A stretch of DNA of 32,127 nt from an uncultured Bacilli bacterium (GTDB lineage: Bacteria; Bacillota_I; Bacilli_A; RF39; UBA660), in assembly GCA_910576795.1 (NCBI GenBank), contig CAJTIX010000015.1, positions 1-32,127 of the forward strand, written 5' to 3'. This document shows positions 18,277 through 24,098 of this stretch, one piece after another. The position numbers and the translations under genes are program-made. The notes beneath the pieces were generated by a model. It was not told where the DNA came from. It saw only the letters and a program-made list of their open reading frames with translations, and ran no database searches. The first letter of the stretch is position 1. Every line of letters starts with the position of its first letter.

Positions 18277-18280
18277 AAAA
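18244..18280 (+). repeat. Direct repeat copy 1 (ppdK 3' end), left boundary of the abi unit
   Basis: These 37 bases, covering the last codons and stop of ppdK, recur exactly at 19435-19471. Identity breaks at both ends. It looks like an attachment-site duplication. Confidence 0.85.
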
Positions 18281-18294
18281 AGTTTAGAAAATTA

Positions 18295-18324
18295 TTGACA
18301 AATCTCATTAATGTATGATATAAG
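18295..18324 (+). promoter_or_regulatory. Promoter of hairpin A/abi
   Basis: TTGACA (18295-18300), 18-bp spacer, TATAAG (18319-18324). The predicted start falls at about 18331, the first base of the conserved hairpin element. Confidence 0.7.
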
Positions 18325-18330
18325 TATATT

Positions 18331-18368
18331 GAGTAGTACTCAGGAAACTTTCGAAGCCCTGAGTCATT
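18331..18368 (+). ncRNA. Conserved hairpin RNA element A, in the abi leader
   Basis: ACTCAGG (18338-18344) pairs with CCTGAGT (18358-18364) around the 13-base loop AAACTTTCGAAGC, and is followed by CATTTTTG. The same element occurs after the abi gene with two compensatory base-pair changes. The T run suggests that it can also act as an attenuator or terminator, either releasing a short RNA or reading through into abi. A short alternative stem (GAGT 18331-18334 with ACTC 18338-18341) is possible. Confidence 0.7.
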
Positions 18369-18388
18369 TTTGTTATGAGGGGGATTTA

Positions 18389-19276
18389 ATGAAAGAATAT
18401 AAGACAAATGAAGAATTATTAGAACATTTAATTTCTAAAAATGTATTAGTCAATAATAAACAAGATGCATTAAATAAAATTGAAAAATACACATATTATT
18501 CTATTATAAATAGTTATAAAACAACTTTCAAAAATCCTGATGGTAATTATAAAGATAGAGTTTCTTTTGATGAAATATATGCTTTATATAATTTCGATAA
18601 AAATATAAAATATTTATTTTTAAAACATTCTTTAGAAATTGAAATACAAATAAAAGCATTAATGGCAAATCATATTTCTAAAGTGTATGGAATTCAAGAT
18701 TATTTAAAAGAAGAAAATTTTGATGATAAGTTTGAGGATTACATTAAGAGTAGACTAATTGAAAAAATAAATAAAGAAATAGATGATGATTATAAAGTTC
18801 ACTCTGCTATTACCCATTACAAAGATAAATATGGATTTATTCCACTATTTGTGCTTACAAAGATATTAACTTTCGGAGTTATAAGTAGTTATTATGGGTT
18901 ATTAAAGCAATCTGATCAACAAGAGATTGCTAAGCATTTTAAACTTTCTGATAGATTGCTAAAACAAATATTGAAAAATTTAACTATGATAAGAAATATA
19001 AGTGCGCACAATGATAGATTATTTTGTTTTAGAAGTAAATACTATATGAATTATAAAGAAATAGATAAAGCATACAAAAGACCAAATAATGAAACTAATT
19101 TATATATGATGATGACTTCTATGAAATATTTTTTGGAAGATGAATTTGGTATATTTAAAAAGGATTTTCTTAATGAAGTAATAATATTAAAAAATAGTTT
19201 AAATTCTATTGATATAGAAGATATTTTAAATATTATGGGCTTTCCAAAGAATAAATTGGACTTAAATGATATATAA
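18389..19276 (+). CDS. Abi_2/AbiD-AbiF-family abortive-infection HEPN protein
   Basis: A 295-residue protein of the Abi_2 family. The ATG at 18389 follows GAGGGGGAT at good spacing; an in-frame ATG at 18311 would read through hairpin A and lacks a ribosome site. The start (KEYKTNEELLEHLISKNVLVNNKQDALNKIEKYTYY) and the middle (KHSLEIEIQIKALMANHI) are characteristic. The HEPN ribonuclease motif R-x4-H is Arg202-Asn-Ile-Ser-Ala-His207 (MIRNISAHNDRLF). Family knowledge: Abi_2 proteins stop phage growth by harming the host, probably as RNases. The gene is flanked on both sides by the same folded RNA element and sits between ppdK-derived repeats. It is more AT-rich than the core genes. Toxin control by the RNAs is inference. 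Confidence 0.9.
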   Translation: MKEYKTNEELLEHLISKNVLVNNKQDALNKIEKYTYYSIINSYKTTFKNPDGNYKDRVSFDEIYALYNFDKNIKYLFLKHSLEIEIQIKALMANHISKVYGIQDYLKEENFDDKFEDYIKSRLIEKINKEIDDDYKVHSAITHYKDKYGFIPLFVLTKILTFGVISSYYGLLKQSDQQEIAKHFKLSDRLLKQILKNLTMIRNISAHNDRLFCFRSKYYMNYKEIDKAYKRPNNETNLYMMMTSMKYFLEDEFGIFKKDFLNEVIILKNSLNSIDIEDILNIMGFPKNKLDLNDI

Positions 19277-19283
19277 TATTAAT

Positions 19284-19350
19284 GAGTGGTACTTAGAAAA
19301 CTTTAGAAGCTCTAAGTCATTCAGAACCTAGTTTTCAAAGCTAGGTTTTT
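19284..19350 (+). ncRNA. Candidate small RNA with hairpin element B and own terminator
   Basis: ACTTAGA (19291-19297) pairs with TCTAAGT (19311-19317) around AAACTTTAGAAGC, a 13-base loop with one difference from element A. A TATAAT (19272-19277), overlapping the abi stop, ends 6 bases before the first conserved base, the same distance as for element A. A terminator stem closes the unit at 19325-19350. The predicted RNA is about 65 nt. The -35 is weak, so processing from the abi transcript is the alternative. Confidence 0.6.
19325..19350 (+). terminator. Terminator of the abi/hairpin B unit
   Basis: AACCTAG (19325-19331) pairs with CTAGGTT (19341-19347) with a 9-base loop, then a T tract. 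Confidence 0.85.
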
Positions 19351-19434
19351 ATGTTATAATCTTCTTAAATGCAAAATATAATTCAGTATCTAAATTAAAT
19401 TATATGTAATTGCCTCCCAAACGAAACAGTAGCC

Positions 19435-19471
19435 CAAGCAAGTATACGCGAAAAGGCCAACAAATAGAAAA
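19435..19471 (+). repeat. Direct repeat copy 2 (displaced ppdK 3' end)
   Basis: An exact 37-bp copy of 18244-18280, including the terminal codons QASIREKANK and the TAG of ppdK in the same frame. Upstream of it the ppdK frame no longer resembles PPDK. Confidence 0.85.
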
Positions 19472-19598
19472 TGGTTATGATGTCTCTTTAACCCGTATAA
19501 TCATTACAAAAGATGATATTTTAAGATATTCGAATATCATTCCTGAATGTAAAAATGTAAGGTTAAAGAAATCTATTATAATTAATATTTATATCTAA
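19472..19598 (+). pseudogene. Orphan coding tail of unknown origin
   Basis: A frame open from 19410 reads through the repeat and continues with NGYDVSLTRIIITKDDILRY and SNIIPECKNVRLKK to a TAA at 19596-19598. I do not recognise it and see no ribosome site. The protein-like sequence and the terminator half directly after it suggest the 3' end of a once-real gene, cut off by the events at ppdK. A chance open frame is possible. Confidence 0.3.
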
Positions 19599-19640
19599 AT
19601 TAGGCTAGGATATTAGAAATTGAACTGATAAGATAAATGT

Positions 19641-19667
19641 AGACAGAAAAAAACTGTCTGCATTTTT
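19641..19667 (+). terminator. Terminator-like hairpin in the left IS end
   Basis: AGACAG (19641-19646), A7 loop, CTGTCT (19654-19659), GCA and TTTTTT. Such stems keep read-through from raising transposase levels. Confidence 0.6.
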
Positions 19668-19693
19668 TGTTATAATAAAATTGGAGGTAAAAT

Positions 19694-20047
19694 ATGACAA
19701 GAATAAAACAAGAACCAAATACATATTGGTCAAAAGAAGAAAAGATAAGAATAGTAAGAAAAGTTATAGATGAAGGAAAATCAAGTTATGCCGTTGCTAA
19801 AGAAGAAAATATATCTTCAAGCGGGATGATTAGAAGATGGGTAAAAAAATATATAGAAAAAGGTCCAGATTCATTAGAGAACAAGAAGAAACCGGGAAAT
19901 CCTTTAAGTAAATATGCTAATAAAAAGAATCTTACTGAAATGGAACAATTACAATATGAAAATATGAAATTAAGAATCGAGAATGAACGATTAAAAAAAG
20001 GATACCTAGTGAAAGGAGATGGTTCAGTTGTAGTATTCAAGAAATAA
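19694..20047 (+). CDS. IS3-family transposase OrfA
   Basis: A 117-residue DNA-binding part of the transposase. It has a helix-turn-helix (EEKIRIVRKVIDEGKSSYAV through ISSSGMIRRWVKKY) that recognises the element ends, then a leucine-zipper-like helix (MEQLQYENMKLRIENERLKK). GGAGG precedes the ATG. Near its end lies A7 (19993-19999), in register for -1 slippage (A AAA AAA) into the OrfB frame, which is open from 19987. OrfA alone usually limits transposition; the OrfAB fusion is the active enzyme. Confidence 0.92.
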   Translation: MTRIKQEPNTYWSKEEKIRIVRKVIDEGKSSYAVAKEENISSSGMIRRWVKKYIEKGPDSLENKKKPGNPLSKYANKKNLTEMEQLQYENMKLRIENERLKKGYLVKGDGSVVVFKK

Positions 20048-20115
20048 AACAAAGAGAATTTGAAATCGTTGAAATATTAAGTAAAGAATATTCAGTAAAG
20101 TCATTATGTGAAGTA

Positions 20116-20937
20116 ATGACTATATCAAGAAGTGGTTATTATAAATGGTTAAAAACAAAAGATACATTAAATAATTATGAATTAAATAGAAAAAATTTAG
20201 GAGAATTAATAAAAGATATTCATAAAAAGAAGCCAAGTTATGGATATAGAAGAGTAAACGCCATTATACAAAGAGAAACAGGATTGATAGTCTCAAATAA
20301 CCTAGTTCATAAAGTATGTAAATTATTAAAAATAAGAAGTAAAGATAGGCATTATTCAACTTATAAAAAGCCAGGAGAAGAATCGGTTAAATATCCTAAT
20401 TTAATAAATGGTAATTGGAATACATCAAGACCATTAGAAAAAGTTGTAACTGATACAACAATGATATGGTTTAAAAAGCAAAGATATGATTGGACATATT
20501 ATGTAGATGTGTTTAATGATGAAATAATAGGTTCAAATGTAAAACCTTTTCTACATTGTAGTAATCCACTCAATCATAAATTGGCCTTAGAGAATATGTT
20601 AGAAGGTAAAATAAAAAGAGGATATGAATCTCAAGATACAATTATGCACAGCGATCAAGGAATCATATACTCATCAATTGCACTTTCTCAAGTACATAAA
20701 GATTATACCATAACAAGGTCTATGTCGAGAATAGCAAAACCAACAGATAATCCGATTATTGAATCTAAAAATGGTTGGTTAAAAAAAGAAATGTATATCG
20801 ACTTTAATCAAAATGAATATGAAACAGTTGAAGATTATATAAATGCAATAATAGAAGACCATAATAATTATAGACCAAGTTATGCTTTACAATATAAAAC
20901 CCCAATTGAGTATAGAACTCAATTAGGGTTCAATTAG
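20116..20937 (+). CDS. IS3-family transposase OrfB (DDE catalytic part)
   Basis: 273 residues from the first ATG. The same frame is open back to 19987 and reads IQEIKQREFEIVEILSKEYS upstream, which belongs to the conserved OrfB start, so the true product begins earlier, by -1 frameshift from OrfA or at an ATT codon near 20035. HTH_21 motif: SYGYRRVNAII. The DDE residues are Asp in VVTDTTMIW, Asp in MHSDQG and Glu in NPIIESKNGWLKKE, so the catalytic core is complete. The stop lies 3 bases from the right inverted repeat. Confidence 0.93.
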   Translation: MTISRSGYYKWLKTKDTLNNYELNRKNLGELIKDIHKKKPSYGYRRVNAIIQRETGLIVSNNLVHKVCKLLKIRSKDRHYSTYKKPGEESVKYPNLINGNWNTSRPLEKVVTDTTMIWFKKQRYDWTYYVDVFNDEIIGSNVKPFLHCSNPLNHKLALENMLEGKIKRGYESQDTIMHSDQGIIYSSIALSQVHKDYTITRSMSRIAKPTDNPIIESKNGWLKKEMYIDFNQNEYETVEDYINAIIEDHNNYRPSYALQYKTPIEYRTQLGFN

Positions 20938-21064
20938 AACTTTTTCTGTCTACTTTTTATTGACTAGTTCAATATTAGAAATCTTAGTCTTTTTTTATTG
21001 TATACGACAAAGAATTGGGGGTATTAAAAGTACGATCAATTTATATTATACAAATTAAAAAGAA

Positions 21065-21110
21065 GATTACTTGTAATATTAGTGAATTTTTGTTAATATA
21101 TCTAGTAATC
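21065..21110. repeat. Imperfect inverted repeat upstream of the 21178 gene
   Basis: GATTACT (21065-21071) and AGTAATC (21104-21110) are exact inverted arms, with further partial AT pairing inside. It could be an operator or an RNA stem. The surrounding 20999-21177 region shows nothing else firm apart from AAGGAGAG before the next gene. Confidence 0.35.
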
Positions 21111-21177
21111 CCAAACCACTTTATATAGTATAAAAATTAAGAGTTATATCAATGTTAATGAAGAAGGAGAGATAATA

Positions 21178-21945
21178 ATGTATAATATATATGCTAACGA
21201 AGAAGAAAAATTGAAATGGCAAATTAAACATTCTTCGTTAGGAAAAATTTCAAATAGACAAGTAACATATCAAGAATGTCGTGACTTTGCTTGTCAAAAT
21301 ATTGTAAATAGTTTAACTAAAATTCCAGAAATAAACGATTCTTCTACTATTATTGATTTACCTTTAAATACCGATTTTCATTTTTTAACTAGGGTTGATA
21401 CATATATGATGGATGGATCTTATGATCCATATCATTATTACCAAGAATTTGAAAATCGTGATTTTATTTCTTTTTCTACTACTCATAATTTAAATATTTC
21501 TCATTATAAATACTATGGTAGTAATATAAGACTTGCATATAATATTACTCCAGATCTAATTGCTCATATATTCCCTTGTGATAGTGATACAAATATTCGT
21601 GCTGAGAAGGAAGATGAACTTACTGATATTCCAAGTTTATGGCTTACATTAAAAGAATTGAATAATATCACGTTAAAATTAAATACATATGATCAGATTA
21701 CCTGTAAAACTAAAAAAGATGGTAAAATTATAAAACCATCTTGTATTGTTGCGATTAATGAATTGGATGAAAATATTATTAGAGTTGCCAAGGAATTTGG
21801 AATAGGAATTATTATAGTTCATCCTAACCCAAGAGCATGCTGTAATTGTAGTGATTTATATTCAGATTATTTTGAACTTCAAAGAGTAAATGAAAAAGTA
21901 AAAAAAATATGCAAAGTTGACATTTCACATCATTATTATTTTTAA
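21178..21945 (+). CDS. Hypothetical protein with weak ADP-ribosyltransferase-like motifs
   Basis: A 255-residue protein with a strong ribosome site (AAGGAGAG) before the ATG. I do not recognise its family. The order Arg72 (FLTRVDT), Ser-Thr-Thr at 100-102 (FISFSTTHN) and Glu145-x-Glu147 (AEKEDELTD) resembles the R/STS/ExE triad of arginine-type ADP-ribosyltransferases, with plausible spacing (28 and 45 residues) and a likely strand before each. This is motif reading only and could be chance. The C-terminal part has a cysteine cluster (RACCNCSD). It is AT-rich and next to the IS and abi unit, which suggests an accessory gene such as an effector or toxin. There is no signal peptide. Confidence 0.7.
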   Translation: MYNIYANEEEKLKWQIKHSSLGKISNRQVTYQECRDFACQNIVNSLTKIPEINDSSTIIDLPLNTDFHFLTRVDTYMMDGSYDPYHYYQEFENRDFISFSTTHNLNISHYKYYGSNIRLAYNITPDLIAHIFPCDSDTNIRAEKEDELTDIPSLWLTLKELNNITLKLNTYDQITCKTKKDGKIIKPSCIVAINELDENIIRVAKEFGIGIIIVHPNPRACCNCSDLYSDYFELQRVNEKVKKICKVDISHHYYF

Positions 21946-22043
21946 ATAAAAAGTTTCTTATAAAGCAATATTATGTTAGTATGTCAAAATATTTGGGAGT
22001 ATTATATAGCACAAATTGAATATACTATCAGTTTTTGGTGAAT

Positions 22044-22071
22044 TTGACAAAATTTTCAAAATCAGTATAAT
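22044..22071 (+). promoter_or_regulatory. Sigma-A promoter for the glycosyltransferase operon
   Basis: TTGACA (22044-22049), 16-bp spacer, TATAAT (22066-22071). Confidence 0.8.
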
Positions 22072-22112
22072 GAAAAAAGACAAAAGAAATCCAAATATAG
22101 TGGGAGAAAACT

Positions 22113-23189
22113 ATGAAACAAGAATTGATTAGTATCATTGTACTTGCTTATAATGCAGAAAAGTATATAAAGGAATGTTTAGAATCCATATGTAAACAAA
22201 CTTATCAAAATTTAGAAATTCTAGTCATTTTAGATGGTTGTACAGATAAAACTAAGTCTATTGTTCAACGATTTGTAAAAAAAGACAATCGTATACGTGT
22301 GCTATCTCATGAAAATAAAGGAACTTGTTATTGCCGTATTGAAGGTTATGAAAATGCAAATGGGACTTATATTATGTATGTAGATAGTGATGATTGGATT
22401 GAAAAAAACATGGTAGAAGTCATGTATCAAAATTTACTAGAATATGAAGTTGATATCGTTCATTGTCAATACAAAAGACAAAAAGAAAAGGAAATTAAAA
22501 TTCCTAAAAATATTTTGAATCGTAATGTTAAAATGAATGTTGAAGAATATGAACCACAATTTTTTGATTTGTTGTACCATACTCAAAACTGTAATTCCAT
22601 TTGTCGTCAATTGATTTGTAAAAAAATAATGAGTGAAATCACAAAAGTAAATCCTAATTTACTATACAATGAAGATTTGGCTTGTAATTTAGTCATTTAC
22701 AAAGAGATGAAATCCATATTGTTTATACCAGATGAATTATATGTTTATCGCAAAAATATGGGTGGGATTACCAAATCAATTGAGGTAGAATGGATACGAA
22801 AAAAAATAAGGGATATGTGTCAAGTGCATTATACGCTATATAATGCAGTATCCGATTTTGGTATCAAAGATAAAAAACGTTATAAAGGATTTGCCGTTAT
22901 ACAAATGCTTTATCAACTTACATACTTGTTTTATCAGTTAAAACAGACCAAAAAATATACAAAATTTGAATTGTTGGCATATATGGAATCCATATGTCAC
23001 CAAAAAGAAGTAAAAGAAATGCTAGATTATTTACGTAAAAATCCAGATCATGTTAGTTTAAAAGAAATGGGGATTTCTACATATCATACAGCTACTTTCT
23101 TATTAAAAGAAAAATATAAAGTATTATATCATTATTATCAATGGATATATACTATGGTTTTAATGGTAGAAAGAAAATTTGAAAAATGA
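22113..23189 (+). CDS. Family 2 glycosyltransferase
   Basis: A 358-residue GT-A enzyme that moves a sugar from a nucleotide donor to an unknown acceptor, probably in surface polysaccharide. The start is classical: LISIIVLAYNAEKYIKECLE, then LEILVILDGCTDKTKSI. The metal-binding DxD is in MYVDSDDWIE (~residues 89-98). The C-terminal half is helical and rich in Lys and Tyr, without membrane segments. GGGAG precedes the ATG. The stop overlaps the next start (ATGA), so it is co-transcribed with the VanZ-like gene. Confidence 0.92.
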   Translation: MKQELISIIVLAYNAEKYIKECLESICKQTYQNLEILVILDGCTDKTKSIVQRFVKKDNRIRVLSHENKGTCYCRIEGYENANGTYIMYVDSDDWIEKNMVEVMYQNLLEYEVDIVHCQYKRQKEKEIKIPKNILNRNVKMNVEEYEPQFFDLLYHTQNCNSICRQLICKKIMSEITKVNPNLLYNEDLACNLVIYKEMKSILFIPDELYVYRKNMGGITKSIEVEWIRKKIRDMCQVHYTLYNAVSDFGIKDKKRYKGFAVIQMLYQLTYLFYQLKQTKKYTKFELLAYMESICHQKEVKEMLDYLRKNPDHVSLKEMGISTYHTATFLLKEKYKVLYHYYQWIYTMVLMVERKFEK

Positions 23190-23608
23190 AAAAAATTATA
23201 AAATGGTTATTTGTCATTCTATGGATGATACTTCTTTTTCTATTTTCTAGTGAATCTGGTATGGAATCTACTAAAACCAGTCAATTTTTTGTAACGAAAG
23301 CAGAATCTATTTTACTGCATTGGGTTCCTAATATTTCTTTGGACATCATTGTATTTTTGATTCGAAAAGCTGCACACTTTTTTCTATATATGATATTAGG
23401 TATTTTGGTTTCTAATGCTACTTATGATAAAAAAGGGAAACAGTTGTCCTTTATAATCTGTTTGTTGTATGCTTGTACGGATGAGTTGCATCAACTTTTT
23501 GTGGATGGACGTTCTGGTGAATTCAAAGACGTTTGTTTAGATTTTGTGGGTTCTAGCATTGGAATTTATCTATATTATTGGTTTCACAGAAAAAAGATTG
23601 AAGATTAA
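23186..23608 (+). CDS. VanZ-like membrane protein
   Basis: A 140-residue protein with about four membrane helices. It shows the VanZ family marks: FLFSSESG after helix 1, RKAAHFFLYMILG in the middle, and TDELHQLFVDGRSGEFKDVCLDFVG before the last helix. VanZ of the vanA cluster gives low teicoplanin resistance; most chromosomal relatives have no known role, and no other van genes are near. It overlaps the glycosyltransferase stop by 4 bp, pointing to a cell-envelope function. Confidence 0.9.
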   Translation: MKKIIKWLFVILWMILLFLFSSESGMESTKTSQFFVTKAESILLHWVPNISLDIIVFLIRKAAHFFLYMILGILVSNATYDKKGKQLSFIICLLYACTDELHQLFVDGRSGEFKDVCLDFVGSSIGIYLYYWFHRKKIED

Positions 23609-23618
23609 ATCTTTTTTT
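23591..23618 (+). terminator. AT-rich terminator overlapping the VanZ-like stop
   Basis: AAAAAGATT (23591-23599) pairs with AATCTTTTT (23608-23616), with an 8-base loop that contains part of the stop codon and a following T run. The stem is weak but well placed. Confidence 0.5.
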
Positions 23619-23678
23619 GGTATAGGTAGATGTGATAAATTTGAGTTTTCTGAATAGGATTGGATTGGATGGATAGAA

Positions 23679-23960
23679 ATGAATTTGAATGGTATTTTAT
23701 TTTTAGACCGATTTCCCAAATTAGATTTACATGGGTATGATAGGGAAACTGCAAGAGTTGCAATCAACGATTTTGTCCGTGATAATTTAAAAATGCAAAA
23801 TGAAATCTGCTTAATTATTCATGGGATAGGAACTGGAATTCTTTATCAAACAACACATGATACATTGAAAAAAAATAAGAATGTATTACAATATCAAATT
23901 CATTATTTTAATCCAGGATGTACCATTGTGCAGTTAAAATTTGACAAAGAAAAAGCATAA
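23679..23960 (+). CDS. Stand-alone Smr-domain protein
   Basis: A 93-residue protein that is almost only an Smr (small MutS-related) domain: LDLHGYDRETARVAINDF at the start and IIHGIGTGILYQTTHDTL in the middle, ending GCTIVQLKF. The two LDLHG/HGxGxG motifs are the family's signature; the usual HGKGTG reads HGIGTG here. Smr domains cut or bind RNA or DNA, in MutS2 and in stalled-ribosome rescue. The ribosome site (GGATGG) is moderate. It is short for a family member and has no MutS-like partner nearby. Confidence 0.85.
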   Translation: MNLNGILFLDRFPKLDLHGYDRETARVAINDFVRDNLKMQNEICLIIHGIGTGILYQTTHDTLKKNKNVLQYQIHYFNPGCTIVQLKFDKEKA

Positions 23961-24005
23961 TGTTATAATAGCCAACCATGAAAGGGAAAAATGCTTTCAA
24001 AACTG

Positions 24006-24035
24006 CAAAAATTGTTAATTTTTGGAGATTTTTGT
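24006..24035 (+). terminator. Possible terminator after the Smr gene
   Basis: CAAAAATT (24006-24013), loop GTT, AATTTTTG (24017-24024), then a T-rich stretch. The stem is AT-only and hence weak. Confidence 0.35.
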
Positions 24036-24041
24036 TTGCAT

Positions 24042-24070
24042 TTGACAAATAATAGGTTTTATGTTATTAT
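24042..24070 (+). promoter_or_regulatory. Sigma-A promoter for the 24099-27528 pair
   Basis: TTGACA (24042-24047), 17-bp spacer, TATTAT (24065-24070), directly before the GAAGGGGGA ribosome site. Confidence 0.85.
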
Positions 24071-24098
24071 ACAGGGCATAAACGAAGGGGGAATTTAT

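Larger units (their letters stand above)
18281..19434 (+). mobile_element. Small abi-carrying genomic insertion at the ppdK 3' end
   Basis: The stretch between the two 37-bp repeats holds a promoter, hairpin A, the Abi_2 gene, hairpin B and a terminator, and no recombinase. Its base composition and codon use (ATA, AAA and TTA rich) are more AT-biased than ppdK. A unit of repeat plus insert is 1191 bp. The repeat boundaries are observed; the mechanism (site-specific integration by a recombinase supplied in trans) is inference. Confidence 0.6.
19621..20971 (+). mobile_element. IS3-family insertion sequence, apparently intact
   Basis: 1351 bp with two transposase frames and imperfect 31-bp terminal inverted repeats (19621-19651 and 20941-20971). 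They begin TGAACT, share a 13-base inner block GTAGACAGAAAAA and differ in the middle. The ends have the TG...CA form of IS3. A hairpin inside the left end (AGACAG 19641-19646 with CTGTCT 19654-19659, then T6) would block outside transcription, and TATAAT at 19671-19676 may drive the transposase. All parts needed for movement are present. Confidence 0.9.
19610..20982. repeat. 11-bp direct repeats flanking the IS3 element
   Basis: ATATTAGAAAT occurs at 19610-19620 and at 20972-20982, directly outside the element ends. If the ends are placed one base further out the repeat is 9 bp. Either is longer than the 3-5 bp typical of IS3 relatives. Confidence 0.75.
19603..20998 (+). terminator. Intrinsic terminator split by the IS3 element
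   Basis: Removing the element and one copy of the 11-bp repeat restores GGCTAGGAT (19603-19611), loop ATTAGAA and ATCTTAGTC (20981-20989), followed by a T tract. That is a 9-bp stem with two G-T pairs. The element therefore sits in the loop of a former terminator. Confidence 0.65.

Noticed and set aside
18331..19321. The two hairpin elements as a CRISPR array
   Set aside because: There are only two copies 953 bp apart with a gene between them, no spacers and no cas genes. A paired RNA element fits better.
23186..23608. A vancomycin/teicoplanin resistance role for the VanZ-like gene
   Set aside because: No vanH, vanA, vanX, vanR or vanS genes are near. VanZ-like proteins are common chromosomal membrane proteins of unknown role.
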